Positions 1 to 12,129 of a stretch of 64,000 nucleotides of DNA are shown in pieces. Source of the stretch: Microvelia longipes (taxonomy: Eukaryota; Arthropoda; Insecta; Hemiptera; Veliidae); NCBI GenBank assembly GCA_018340805.1, contig JACMZG010001914.1, positions 18,359,622 to 18,423,621 of the forward strand, given 5' to 3'. The first letter of the stretch is position 1. The number at the start of each line of letters is the position of its first letter. Position numbers and translations under genes: made by a program. The notes beneath the pieces were generated by a model. The model had not been told where the DNA came from. It worked only from the letters and a program-made list of their open reading frames with translations, and did no database searches.

Positions 1-2160
1 CTTACTATTTACATACTATGTATTCAAGCGCCTCGACCCTAAACCCTATTAGTAATACTTCTTCCAGACCTTTTCATTCTTTTCCTCCAGGGGTTTCTTG
101 TATAAATTTAAACCTTTCTGTCATATAACCTATATTTTATGCAATTTGTTTTTATATTTGACTATTTTTATAACTTTCTTTGGTGACTTAAATTTCTTTC
201 CTAAGTTCAATTCTAATGTTTAAAACCTATTTATGATAAAACGAAAAGAAGTAATAAAAAAGTTTAAAATAGTGGAAAGCAGAAATAACTAAACTTATAA
301 TATATAAAAGGAGAAAATTAAAATAAGTCATAATACCAAGATTATTTACTGGAATATAGTCCTTTTATCATTTTTTGTTTTAAATATAAGGATTTACTTG
401 GGCCTCTAAAGCTAGTGACCTACCTAGTCACTAGGACCTAATGACTGGGTAGGCATGAATAAAATATTCAAAATAATACCTGAAGCTGGGTTTAAGGCGA
501 CATAAAGCATATTAGATGTATGTAGATGCGGTTTTCTAAGCTTCAGGGAAAGATTCTTCTTAGCCCCATGATGTTTTTCATGATGTTTGGCCCATCATGA
601 TTTTCCAGGCACTTGGATGTTATCTGTAGAATTTTAGATTTGAAAGCAATGGATTGTTTCATTAATTTATATAGAGTGCATAATTTTTTTTAAAAGAAAT
701 TATACGCAAAAGCAACTCAATAGTGTATCTATATCTATCACATTAGCTCATGTCTTTTGAGGGATACAGATTTTACACTTAGCGGCCAATTTTCTTTCAA
801 TAAAGCAATTTGCTTGTTTTGATTTATCGGCGATTGATTGTTAAATACAAATTGCTTTGTGTTTAAGTTGTCTTTGTTTTGCGAGTGATAAGTGTTGCAT
901 GAAACTGTCACGGCAGGTAGTTCTAGAGGTTGGCGGCTCTCTAGCCGCCAGTCTACCCTGTCTCCTACCCCGTAACTTGACAGTTCTAAAGCCTTTTTTA
1001 CTGCCTAGTTACGAACAATAACTGCGCTGAGTCATTCCCCCTATTGATACCTTTCAATTGAGTTTTTGTTTTCGGTAATATTTTTAGAAAAAGTAAGAGT
1101 ATGTTTTTACTTTTACCTACATTTGATTCTAGGTGAGGAATTATGACCCTGAAAATTCGGTACTGAGGTTTTAAAACATTCTAATTGGTTTTGAAGTAAT
1201 GTTTAGTTAAAACTTCACTTTATACGATTTGGTTCCGAGAGACTATAGGATATAACCTACTCGAGTAATAGGAAAGATGAGAAACATTTTTTCAATCAAT
1301 AAACTCCATGTGGAAGAAGCAACACCTTGTTGGCTTTTACCATCGTTGTTCCCAATGTAACTATGACAGTCTTAAAGAGTTCAAACTTGGGAAATATCAA
1401 CAAATAACCTCTGGTTTATTTTTTCTATCCAAAAATTAATATATTCATGGCATATTTGTTTTTAATTGCTTATTTCAAAGGACCTATGTCAGTTTTCTTT
1501 GATATGACGACGTTTTTTATGTTTTATTTGATAGGGTACATTTATTTTATCAAACGTATTTTTTTCTATTATATCATTCCCTATGACGGTGAATAGTTTT
1601 CGAAAACGGTTTATAAATTTTGTTGTGGTTTCCTTTCTTTCACCAATTACTACTATTATTATTTTTAAAATATAACTACGTGTTTGAAGGAAACTTATTT
1701 AATATTTCAACGTTAACTTTAGATTGTCTCTAACTTAATTGTATTGGCTAATTGATATTATAATTAGGTTTAACTTCTTTGCTTTTCTTTACTGCTTACT
1801 TTAGCTGTAATACTGCATTATTACTTGAACTACATAACTATTACTGCTATTAAATTACTGATGCTACTTGTACATTACTTGGAATTCTACAACATTACCA
1901 TAGTACTGTTTGACAACACTATTACTAAGTAAATTTTACTTCTTCTATGCATAATGCATTTTTAAGTTTAACAATTTTTAAAGTTTAATAATTTTTTAAA
2001 AAATATTTAAAAACTCTATTCGATCGACTGAAACTTAATTTTTTAAAAAATATTATTTTTGCATTGAAAATTTTAATATTTTTACTTTCAAAATATGAGT
2101 AAGGTTGTGAGTTTAAATTTTGTAATATTATTAAAGTAGAAAATGTGAGGGGGTTATTTT
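1..2160. other. AT-rich DNA, no recognisable feature
   Basis: No open reading frame of useful length, no clear repeat and no RNA gene was recognised here. The stretch near 890 to 1040 is somewhat richer in G and C than its surroundings but carries no motif I can name. Confidence 0.5.
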
Positions 2161-2760
2161 AAAGATGGAGTAGAAGGGACCCAGCCCCGAAAATTTCTGC
2201 CTTCCAATATTTTCCAAGCTCCATGGAAAGGGAGGTTTGTTGTGTTATTTTTTGAATCTTAGGAGTTTTTAGGGGAGATAGAGAGGGTTCGCGGAGGGAG
2301 TGAGAGCGCAGGCAGTTTTCCAACTCCTTGTTTTTCATTTGCTTTAGGACTCTTTCGCGCTGCAGCGAGATCTATATCCTTTCACTCTTTCTGGGGTGGT
2401 TCTCTTAGAGGGGGATGTTTTGCCTCTGTGGAGGGAGTGTAAGAGTGTACATCCTACCCCTAGAAATTTCACCCTGTTGTGTTTTACTCCCTTATGCTGC
2501 GTCTCTTTCTAGCTACAGGAGATACCTCTCTGGGGTGGTTCTTTTAAGGGTAGATGTTTTCGCCTCCGTGGAGGGAGTAGGGTTCGAGCGAGGAATGAGT
2601 TTTTCCCTCCCCCCTAAAAAATTTCACCCTAGTTACGTTCTCTTTCTCTCAGCCAGCACCCAGAATCAGTCTCACTCTTTATCCATGGTGTTGGGTGCGC
2701 TAGGGTGGCACCTCCTTTTCCCCCTGGGGTGGCACCCCCCCTCCCTAACTTCCCCCTGAT
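2160..2760. repeat. GC-richer block with an imperfect direct duplication
   Basis: This block stands out from the AT-rich surroundings by runs of C and G. A segment of about 50 bp near 2391 (starting CTGGGGTGGTTCTCTTAGAG) recurs near 2531 with a few changes, giving an imperfect duplication with a shift of about 140 bp. A 114-codon open frame crosses it, but the low-complexity product matches nothing I know. A similar pyrimidine/purine-rich block lies at 15720..16010 (shared short words such as GGTGGCACC and CCCCTCCC), so it may be a diverged dispersed repeat. That link is inference. Confidence 0.45.
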
Positions 2761-3542
2761 CAATATTCTCCTTTTTATTCTTGTTGTTCGTTGCATCTCT
2801 TTCTATCTCTCTTCTCATTTTTACATTTTATAATATAAAATAACTAGTACTCTTGTATACTCCTGTTTTTTCCATTTTCATTTTTATCATCCCATACAAG
2901 AGAGAAATTCTAAAAAAACAGAAAAATCCCTTTTACTTCTGGAAAACTCTAAAGTAAAATAATTTTTTTGCTGTAATATTTCTCTTTATATGACTGATAT
3001 ATTTGACTCCATACACCAATATTATTATTTATTCGAAGTCATATGTGCCTGTATAATGAATGACATTTATTATTTTTACATTTTGATTTTTTATACTAAA
3101 AGCTTTCTCTGTCCTTCAAAGATTGTAAGGACAAAAAGTATAATTTTTCATCGTTTCCAACTCTTAAAAATCCAATTTACTATTGGTGCCTTCAAAAATA
3201 ATCACCGGTTGCAACCGATTCGATAATTTTTATATGAATTCGCGGCCAGGCTGTATATTATTTTTCGACATCATAATAACTAAATGGTACCTATAACAAC
3301 CAATAGTTATTGCAAGTAGTTAACGAAAGTAGTTACTGTTAGCGATCTAATATATTTTTTTTACGTTTTTTAATCTAAAAAATTTTAAATCTAAAAAAAG
3401 CGGAATTTTCGCTCTTACAATTTAAAGAATTAAATATTAAATTTTGAATCAAGAACCTAATTAGCTTTATTCATATGAATTGTGATAGGTAATAGAACAA
3501 TTAAAGAGATTATATCTATCGTAAGTTGAAGAAACAATTGAA

Positions 3543-3623
3543 GAGTCAGCTACCGTCAATACTTGCTGTTAGATATTTATATTATTCATATCCAACAGCA
3601 AGTATCTACGGTAGCTGATTCTC
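3543..3623. repeat. Isolated hairpin, arms about 33 bp
   Basis: The left arm from 3543 (GAGTCAGCTACCGTCAATAC...) pairs with the right arm ending at 3623 (...GTATCTACGGTAGCTGATTC). There are only about three mismatches over 33 bp, and the AT loop is about 13 to 15 nt. No neighbouring gene explains it. It could be the relic of a small foldback transposon or a pre-miRNA-like hairpin; the sequence alone does not decide. Confidence 0.8.
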
Positions 3624-4063
3624 CATTAATTAAACAATCGCTGGTTCAGATTTGAGTTTAAATATTTTGTTCTTTAATAACATATTTTGATAATAATTCA
3701 TTTATACATACAAGTTACATAATTATGACATATTGTTATTCTTCTGATTATTACGTATAAAAAAAAATGTTCTAATTCACATAAAAACTCTTATTATAGT
3801 GTGGGTGATCTGTATAACTCGAAAATTCCACGTTTCATAACCAACACAACAATATAATATATTTTTCTTTATAAAACTAGGGCAGTTCACTTCTGTGTCG
3901 GTTCGTAAGCAGCTCGGGAAAGTTTTTTTTATGGTTATCTAATCAGTTTTTTATGATTTTTTTTTTTTTTTTTTTTATATATATCTAAATAGAATAATTG
4001 AAAATCATTTATTATTCCTACTAAAGTAATTAAATAGCCTTAGTATTATGCTTACTTATAATT

Positions 4064-4086
4064 ATATTATATATATATATATATAT

Positions 4087-4120
<34 letters not shown>

Positions 4121-4122
4121 AT

Positions 4123-4168
<46 letters not shown>

Positions 4169-4190
4169 TATATTTGTATATATATATAAT
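4064..4190. repeat. Compound (TA)n(TG)n microsatellite
   Basis: An interrupted TA array is followed by a TG array of about 40 bp (4124..4165) and a short TA tail. It is low-complexity DNA without coding content. Confidence 0.95.
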
Positions 4191-5130
4191 ACAACTGCTT
4201 AAGTAAGTTAATGAATTTTTTGGATATTATGCAGACAAATTTTGTTTTTCATTGCTTCTGATTTTACGTTCTTCAGAGACAATTTGTAATTCTCGCGTTA
4301 ATAAATTTAAAATTTTTGGATAAATTTGTATTTTTGATCCTATTTGTATAATTTTTCTTTTAATACCGGTACAATATTTAATGTTATTTTAATGCGTTTA
4401 ATGATTTTCTATTTTATTTCTAATTATATAAACTTCATAATAGCGGCAGGTTATAATAAAAGTCTTATGTTAAAAATTCTTAATTTAATAACGTTTATGA
4501 GTTATTCTTTTAAGAATCCTTATTAGTATATAATTCAGAATGCCGCACTGGTTTTACTATAAAACTAATTTGAATAAATTTAAAAATGTCTACAGATTTT
4601 CTATTTTATTTCTTATTCAAATAAATTCCAAAATGTCGGACAATTTTCTATTGCCGAATAAAAACTGTTAAACACTCAAGTTGTGTTGGTAATGTCGAAA
4701 CTCAGAAAGAAAAACGTTATATAAAACAGAGCCATGAAATTTTCCATTAAAATTCCTCTACATTGTTCTCATTTCCTGGTTTTCTCGATTCTTTCCACTT
4801 TGATTGTTTTATAGCTATTTTTAATTATGTTTTTTTTTGTTTTGTGATTTTATAAATAAAAACGTATATGATGTCATTATTACACATTAAATTATTGAAA
4901 AAAGTAAAACTGAGTTATTAACAATATATAAATTCAAGCCAATATCAAATGATTTTTGCTTAAGAGATTCTTTATCCTGTGTGAAGTGTAGAGAACAAAA
5001 CCAAGCCAGAGAATAAACTGTAAAAACAGATTAAAAATTGAAAGCAAGACCCTGAACTCGTATATTTAACAAAACATAAATATAAGTTTAAAATCCGTTT
5101 CTGGTTAAAAAATTAATGAATCAATACGTG
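4191..5130. other. AT-rich DNA, no recognisable feature
   Basis: Only short chance open frames were seen, with no repeat structure or RNA gene. Confidence 0.45.
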
Positions 5131-5332
5131 TAATGCCCGTTTGGAGACTTGAAGCACATCAGTGGTAACCCTTGTAGGAACAACTTCAGGTGTTAGTGAT
5201 AATCGTGACGCTTAAGTGTAATTAAAAGTCGATTTTTTTATTTGCAAATATAAACTGACAACGTTACTTGGGATGCGAACCCTGGACCTCCATCGTGACT
5301 ATCGCTTTAACTACCTCGACCACAAAGAAGGC
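5131..5332 (-). mobile_element. tRNA-derived SINE, copy 1 (diverged)
   Basis: Read on the minus strand this copy begins with a tRNA-like head and ends with the family 3' tail ACGGGCATTA (here a variant at 5131..5145). The box B-like word is GGGTTCGCATCCC at about 5270..5283; the A-box region lies near 5313..5330 (related to TGGTCGAGGTCG in better copies). The order head, AT-rich body, GGTT..CGCAGGGG-type segment, tail matches the other copies in this window. It is non-coding, presumably transcribed by RNA polymerase III and mobilised by a LINE. Confidence 0.8.
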
Positions 5333-5527
5333 TTTCGTATTCTAAATTTCATTCAATACTAATTGATCTTTTTTCTAATAAAAAAAAATAAGAAAGAAAG
5401 ACTAATAATTAAAATAGTTCTCGATTTAGGAAAGTGTATCCATATATTGTTTCTGTTAATATTTCCCCTAAAACAGAAACATTAAAGCTAAAAAGTACAT
5501 TTTATATTCCAGTCGAGAACATGTTTT

Positions 5528-6215
5528 AGTTCTCATTTCGATTTGACAGAGTGGAGTGCTGCTTTCTAAAAGTATGTTATTCAACCCTGGTTGATCAGTT
5601 TGGTATTTTTGTTCTCATTTCGAATTGACAAAGTGGAGTGCTGCTTTCTAAAACTATTTTATTCATCCCTGGTTGATCAGTTTGTTATTTCAGTTCTCAT
5701 TTCGATTTGACAAAGTTGAGTGCTGCTTTCTAAAACTATGTTATTCAACCCTGGTTGATCAGTTTGGTATTTTAGTTCTCATTTCGATTTGACAAATTGG
5801 AGTGCTGCTTTCTAAAACTGTGTTATTCTACCCTGGTTGATCAGTTTGTTATTTTAGTTCTCATTTCGATTTGACAAAGTGGAGTGCTGCATTCTACAAC
5901 TTTGTTATTCTACCCTGGTTGATCAGTTTGTTATTTTAGTTCTCATTTCGATTTGACAAATTGGACTGCTGCTTTCTAAAACTTTGTTATTCTACTCTAG
6001 TTGATCAGTTTGGTATTTTAGTTCTCATTTTGATTTGACAAACTGGAGTGCTACTTTCCAAAACGTTTTTATTCCATCATAATTGGTCAATTAAATATTT
6101 TAGTTCTCACTATGATTCAACAAATTAGTGTTGATTTCAAAAACGTCTTTATTCCACCCCAATTGGTCAGTTTGGTGTTTTAATTCTCATATTGAAATAA
6201 CAAACGGTATCGGTG
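5528..6215. repeat. 82-bp minisatellite, about 8 units
   Basis: The word GTTCTCATTTCGATTTGACA recurs at 5529, 5611, 5693, 5775, 5857, 5939, 6021 and 6103, which is exactly 82 bp each time. A degenerate ninth start lies near 6183. Each unit also contains GAGTGCTGCTTTCTAAAAC and CCTGGTTGATCAGTTTG. Units are most alike in the middle and decay to the right. No protein is encoded: the period is not a multiple of three. Confidence 0.97.
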
Positions 6216-6216
6216 T

Positions 6217-7630
6217 TTTTCATCAATTGCCCGGATACAACAGAAACAGGGCTACTTCTATGAAAACATTTTTGACTTTTTACTTTCACTTGTTTGTTTA
6301 TATTCTGTCAGATTAAATGGAAAAAGTTTATCACGTATTTTATTTTAAGAAGTCCTATTCAGATGTATCTCTTTTTTTATATTTTGAATAATTAAAATAA
6401 AAGATTGTCAATCAATTCAATCCTTTCTTGTTTTTTTTTTTAAATATTTTTGTTAAAAAATAAGCATAGAATATTGTATTTTATTAAATGCATCATATTT
6501 AAATGTATGGATTGATAACAATTGCTGCACTGTTCTTTTTTTCTTTATGTTTAATTGTCGCTTTTTCTTTTTTATTAATTATTCATTTATGCTAATTTGA
6601 TTTTCTGCAAAAGAAGTTGTTTTAAGTTTTTTGTGCTTTTTTATGAAACAGAACTAGATTGACAGTCATGTTCGTTTTTTTACTGGTTTAATAATAAAAC
6701 AGTAAGAAAAAACTAGACATAAGCCTAGTTTTTATTGTCTTTTAAAGATTACATATTGGCGTAACTGTTTTCAGATTTAACTACTTAAATGAATTGATTG
6801 ACAGTGTTAGTTTTATTTTATTTTCTGTTTTCTTTTTCAATGTCCAGTTTAAAGTTAAGGGTTGTATCGATATTACCTACTAACCTAGTGTATAAAGTGT
6901 AGTTAAGTATTTAAGGCATAGTTGTTATGTTGTCAAGTGGACCCTGGTAATGTGGTTCCCCCCCTCCCTCGCCCGGTAAGTCCTAGACCAAGGCCCTTAC
7001 TCCCTTCGGGCTGTAATGTTAGACATCTCAGACCCTTTACTCCCGAGGGAAGTCCTATTTCCTCCTCTTCCCTTATGTTTTGACAAGTTGACCCTTTATA
7101 GTAAATGATAAGGCGGCAAATCAACAAACAACCTGTATGATTCTATACCTTCTCTTTGATTTCTTTTTTCTTATTTTTTTCTTTCTTATTGATTCCTATT
7201 TCATAAATTTTCTTCAGTTTAAAAATTAATAACTTATTTTAAAATATTTAGCTATTAAAGATCCCGAAATTCAAATATTACATTTTTTAACTTCTTCTAA
7301 AGTAAATATTTAATAAAAATTAATCCAACTTAAAAAATATTGTTATTCAATCTAAAATTTATTATAAAGTTGATATAATTTGTTTTATTCTTTAACGTGA
7401 AAACGGTCAAAATATATATTATAATTATAACAAATATTAATAATAATATTTAACTCAAGTTTAAAATCTTTTCTCGTGAATTCTCACACTTTATTTTTCC
7501 GTGACCTTGAGACTAGTGTGTCTGCGTCTAATTTCATGTTAAGATTGGTTGTTTTTATATAATTTTATGTTTGTTTATTATCTTTAGATCTTATCATTTG
7601 ATTCAAAGTAATAATCTTAATTCATTCTTC
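6217..7630. other. AT-rich DNA with a small GC-richer patch
   Basis: No gene was recognised. The patch at 6940..7090 is richer in C and G, and the word CAAGTKGACCCT appears at both ends of it (about 6934 and 7083). This could be a small duplicated or inserted segment, but no boundaries can be defined. Confidence 0.35.
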
Positions 7631-7905
7631 TAATGATGATGATACTTATGTTTAGAGCTTTGCGGCCATAATCAGGGATAAACCCTGCGGGAACTACCTC
7701 TTGTGGTAGAGGCAACCACCTTTGGCGATAATTTTTTTGAACAATAGTCTTATATATACTGAGCTAGACGCTCAGTTTAGACACAACTTCGCAACTCAGG
7801 TGTCTAACCTGAGTTGCGAACCCCAGATTTCGTGGAGGTCTTTGAGACCGTGGTGTCAAAGGTCAGTATAAGTACTGACGCTCTAGCGACCTCGACCACG
7901 GAGGC
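7631..7905 (-). mobile_element. tRNA-derived SINE, copy 2 with internal hairpin
   Basis: On the minus strand the head reads GCCTCCGTGGTCGAGGTCGC with an A-box-like segment and, further on, the box B-like GGGTTCGCAACTC (altered). The 3' portion carries the conserved CCCGCAGGGTTTATCCCTGA-type tail segment near 7670..7690. Compared with other copies it has an extra insertion that forms a perfect 13-bp stem around the B-box region (7788..7820). A MITE begins five bases beyond its head. Confidence 0.85.
7788..7820. repeat. Perfect hairpin inside SINE copy 2
   Basis: TTCGCAACTCAGG is followed by the loop TGTCTAA and CCTGAGTTGCGAA. All 13 stem pairs match. It arises from an inverted duplication of the SINE's B-box-proximal sequence, so this copy's promoter box is probably altered. 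Confidence 0.9.
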
Positions 7906-7909
7906 CATA

Positions 7910-8109
7910 GAGATATTATTACTAGAGAGGCCCTAAACGATACATTTCGAAACATAGATAAAGTAATCTCAGCACCTTGGCTTATAAATATATTCAAATA
8001 ATCAGTAAAAAATTACATTAACTTATATTTTAGAAAGTTAAAAAATACAAATCAAAACAAAAACAATGTGCGGGAAGCCAAAACAAATCGATTTCAATAA
8101 GGTTATACT
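7910..8109 (-). mobile_element. TA-flanked MITE, incomplete tandem copy 1
   Basis: It starts right after a TA dinucleotide (7908..7909) with GAGATATTATTACTAGAGAG, the terminal repeat seen at both ends of the complete copy at 54520..54850. The body follows that copy read on the opposite strand (ACATTAACTTATATTTTAG, AATCAAAACAAA, CAATAAGGTTA), then stops abruptly where the next copy begins. The far terminal repeat is missing. It is non-coding. Confidence 0.85.
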
Positions 8110-8111
8110 TA

Positions 8112-8365
8112 GAGATATTATTGCTAGAGAGGCCCTACTGGTTGAATTTTGAAACATTTAAAAAGTAACCTGACTCCCTTCGCTTATAAATATAATCAAA
8201 TGTCAGTTCAAAATTACATTAACTTATTTAGGAGGACGTTGAAAATACAATCAAAACAACCAATGCGCGGATGGACGAAAACAATAGATTTATTATAACC
8301 TAAACTCACTCTTTGAGGAGGTTTCAATGAGGTTACACAGAGCCCCTGAGAGCCCCAAAAGAGGG
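8112..8365 (-). mobile_element. TA-flanked MITE, incomplete tandem copy 2
   Basis: It is again preceded by TA (8110..8111) and begins GAGATATTATTGCTAGAGAG. It stays alignable to the complete copy through GGTTACACAGAGCC and GAGAGCCCCAAA, to about 8360, and then loses similarity before the far terminal repeat. It abuts the minisatellite at 8380..9010. A 73-codon open frame on the minus strand crosses it and is not meaningful. Confidence 0.85.
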
Positions 8366-8379
8366 ATATTTTCAGCCTC

Positions 8380-9010
8380 CATGTATTTGAAGGATAGCCT
8401 GTCTGCCGTACTATTGTATTATCTTGCTTGACCAAGGTGATGATAAGATGTTTAAAGGATCGTCTAGCTCGTTATTGAGGATAGCTGATGCCCCTTGCTA
8501 TTCGTTCTTTGATGCGGAATAGATGTTTAAAAAGGGCATCTCGAATGTATTTGCGTAGCACCTGCATGCCCCTCTTAGTTATTATCTCTAGTATGCACCA
8601 AAAAAGTGTTTAAAAAAGGCTCTACAATGAGTATATTGAGTGGACCTTGCCCATCTAGTATATGCTCTATGGACCCATAAGTGATTTAAAGGCAATCCCT
8701 GGTAGTTGAGATCACATATTCGACCCCTCTGTTAAGTTATCTCTTCATGCCGACACGAGAGTGTTTAAAAGGATTGGCATCTGGGATTGAGATCAGCTTG
8801 CGACATGTTAGGTCCGTGAGGTATGCCTCTAATTAGCGAACGGTAGAATGTTTTTAAAGGCATATCATATGTATTGGTATGTAGAGCCTGGATGCCCCTG
8901 TATGTAGTATCTCTGGGATGCCACGAGAGAAAGTAGTGCTGTTGTAGGGTGGGCTCTCCAATGTATTGAGTAGACTATTTTCCTCTGTATATCTCTATGG
9001 CGGAGGCGGC
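8380..9010. repeat. Degenerate tandem array, unit about 80 bp
   Basis: The marker GTTTAAA followed by A/G-rich sequence recurs at about 8451, 8526, 8609, 8685, 8764 and 8853 (spacings 75, 83, 76, 79 and 89). Between markers the words GATGCCCCT, TTATCTCT, CACGAGAG and GTATTGAGTAG return in the same order. Units are quite diverged, so the array is old. It begins where the second MITE copy loses its end. Confidence 0.8.
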
Positions 9011-12000
9011 TCACACTTCTATTACTATACTTTTTTCTAATCCTTCCATTAGTCATCCCAAGTCTTAACTTCTTAAATAGACAGATTTTTTTCTATTAAA
9101 AAGTAAAATTTTTTACAATCTTATGGTGTAAAAAATGTATATTGTATTTTGTACTTCTGACTAATGGGTTTCTAGTAAATGAGTTTTGAGCACTATTTGT
9201 ATTTACGGTTCAATCGCAGACTTTGTACTGTAATTTTATCTTACTAGCTTTTCGGAGATGTAAGTAGTAAACGCTTTTATTAGTTTTACTTGGCCGCTTG
9301 TTATTTTTATTGTAGTGTCAACCTGTAATGTTCAGAGGAATTGAAAAAACGAGAGAAAGTGTTTCAGTGATTGTATGCAGCTCGAAACGAATCGCAAATG
9401 GATTTTGGTTGGTTTGACCGATTCCTCTTTTATTTCTGGTTATGTTCTATTTTGTGATAATTGGTTGGTTGTAAATATGACGGGCTTCGATCAGTGTATT
9501 GTTATGAGCCTGTATTTAGAATTGTCCTATGTTATATGGGAACGCGGGAGGGGTGGCGTTGAGCTACTGTGCGTCTAGTTACATCGATTGTTATAGGTCA
9601 TGTTTTTTATATGTTTATCGACAAAAGTGTATACCCTATGTTATATTGTCAATACTTATTATTCTGATTTGGAGTTATTTTGTTAGCAGATTTTAGTGTT
9701 TGTAACTTAACACTGTTATTATATTTTTTTAAAAAAATAGTGAATGACATATATACGCGGCTTGAATATAAGATAAAACTTAAGCTATAAACTAAATCTA
9801 AACTACTTTTGGCCTAAGTATATGTTACACATAAATAACAAATGGACATTTAAAAAATCAAAGAGCTTATCTACAAATTATTGGCTTATACCTAGTAGGT
9901 GGACCCTCAAATAATTTTTTCGTTTTTTTTGTAATTAAGCTTTAATGACCGAGTATAGAGCCGAGACGATATAGAAACAGATACTCACTGGATTTGTTAA
10001 AGGGAGTTCTGCTATATTCTTTATGTTACATTCGATTCACTGAAGACGGTTTGAGTATGATGTGATCGAATAAAATGTTATGAATTTAGTGTATTATTGA
10101 AACAGAGTAGTATTGTGTATGGCGTAGACAGGATCTGTTCTCAGACATTTATATTTCTACGTGCCTTGTTAGTATGGTAGGGTTGTTCCGCCGGCTAAGC
10201 GGACACAACACTGACTTGATCCGGAGGTGGATATTCACAATGGCGGATTTTTTCCGCAGTGAAGTAGGGGTTAACCTCGTCGGATCATACTTCTGTTTAC
10301 TGTAAGTGCCCGGGGACGGACAGCTTTAATATTCTGCTTTATGTTATGTGTGTTATACTTATTATGGTTTTGTTTACTAGTTTATTATGTTGTTTAGTTA
10401 GTGCTTTCCGTTGGCGACGTCATATGAGGATTTATACCTTGGTGCTAGTACGTATGGTCCACGCTTTAAGGATCTTCAGTTGTACGAAATTAGTTTATGG
10501 TTTTTCCGTTTCAGGCGCCTAAGTGATCGCTTGTATTATGGTCAGTCATCTGGGTCGCTTTTACCTTGCATGCGTGAGATTTATTTCTCTCTTATTTAGT
10601 ATATATTTATTGATGTAGTATTTTAGGTTCCAGGCTTGATGCGATCTGTCTGTTTGTTGACAGAGTATCGGTGCGATTGGGATTCTTGATAGTAGGTATT
10701 ACTTTATATTTCTCAATTTTGTGTGTGGTTTTGACTATGATGCTAGTTATATACAGACATTAACACGTGCTTCTACTTGACCGTGTTGTGAATATTTCGT
10801 TGTATGGGCGAGTCTTGACATTTGTGATACTCTCCATGTCTTAATTTGGCTAGCAGTGTTTAATTTTCCTCTTCAGAGTGGCGCGGTGAGAGTTGAAAAC
10901 TCACGATTATAGGTTGCCAATAATGGTTTTCATTGTCTTTGTGCTTTCGTAATTTTCTCGTGATAATAGAATACTGATTACTGATATCTGGTCTACTCCG
11001 GGGACGGTGTCTTGTATTGATGTTTGATGATAACTTGTATAGCGCGGATTGAACGCACGACGGTCCGTTTGGTTCGGTAGAAGACGGATAGGGCGGGGCC
11101 TGTTTTCTGTAGGATTTACATATTCCAGAAATGTAGGTAAAGCGTGTGATAAAATCAAATGTACGCTTTACATCAGCGACATACTTTGAGGACCCACGGT
11201 TAGTAGATGCAACTTCACCCCTTGACGGTTTTATTGATCTTTACAATATACCTGGAAACTTCTTATCTATTGTCTAATTCTATATACTCTATCTCTTTCT
11301 TCTTATTGGGATCTCCATACTCAATTCTTGCATGTATTATTAGTTATCTACTCTGTGACTGACAGCAATTTTGTATTATTATATCGTAAGAAGTATTATT
11401 TGAATACATTACGCCTCGTATCAAGGTGGGCCTGTAGGTTGTAGTCACGGAGAGGTTTTTTATTGGGAGTGTGGGATTATATGTGGTGTATTATTTATCT
11501 TATTAGCAATTATTTTATTATTATTTTTGTTGTTTATGTATTTGGAAGTTACAAACTTCTTATGTATTTGTGTATACTTATCTATTTCCTCTAAACTTCT
11601 TACTTGTTTTGTATTTAATATTATTTTCCATTGTTGACAACTTGTCAAGTTCAAGTTAAGGAGCATTAAGTTGATTGCAAAGTATTTGTCATTGTTATTT
11701 GATTTCAATTGTTTGTTCTTTCTTGGTCAATGTCGTTTGTTGTTATATTATGTCAACACTGTAAAGCCTTCATGTGTGGCTTATTAGATATAATGAACAC
11801 TTAGGTCTATTTGAAACTATTTAATTTACATATAACTGTCATCATATTATTTATATTGCTTTTATAAGTATATTACTTTATATTAATATTATATTATAAA
11901 ATAAATATATTACTTCCTAATCTGCCATAAGGAGAGAAAAGAATTTAATTAAAATATAACACCTACTTTATTCGTTGCACTTCAAGGTTCCAATGCTATT

Positions 12001-12020
12001 GGTCCTATGTATAAATGCTA
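9011..12020. other. Gene-free region with a compositionally distinct segment
   Basis: The part from about 9890 to 11230 is richer in G and C, with several CG dinucleotides, than the sequence on either side. That suggests an old inserted element. A possible pair of degenerate inverted ends (TAGGTGGACCCTCAAA at about 9895..9911, and the reverse complement of TTTGAGGACCCACGGTTAG at 11185..11203) could bound it, but the match is weak. Short hairpins occur near 10190..10250. No protein similarity was recognised. Confidence 0.3.
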
Positions 12021-12027
12021 GAACTTT

Positions 12028-12052
12028 ATATATTATATATATGTATATATAT

Positions 12053-12084
<32 letters not shown>

Positions 12085-12115
12085 ATATATATATATATAT
12101 ATTATATTATATATT
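12028..12115. repeat. Interrupted (TA)n microsatellite
   Basis: TA repeats are interrupted every 15 to 20 bases by AAT or TTA steps. Confidence 0.95.
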
Positions 12116-12129
12116 ACCTTGGACTTAGA

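Noticed and set aside
2415..2759. 114-codon frame in a GC-richer block
   Set aside because: The product is low-complexity and the block is an imperfect duplication of DNA. Lower AT content alone makes chance frames longer.
5528..6215. CRISPR array
   Set aside because: The whole 82-bp unit is repeated without unique spacers, and the genome is eukaryotic. The same applies to the other tandem arrays.
6928..7106. Possible duplicated edges (CAAGTKGACCCT) around a GC-richer patch
   Set aside because: The match is about 12 bp and does not extend, so it is not enough to define an element.
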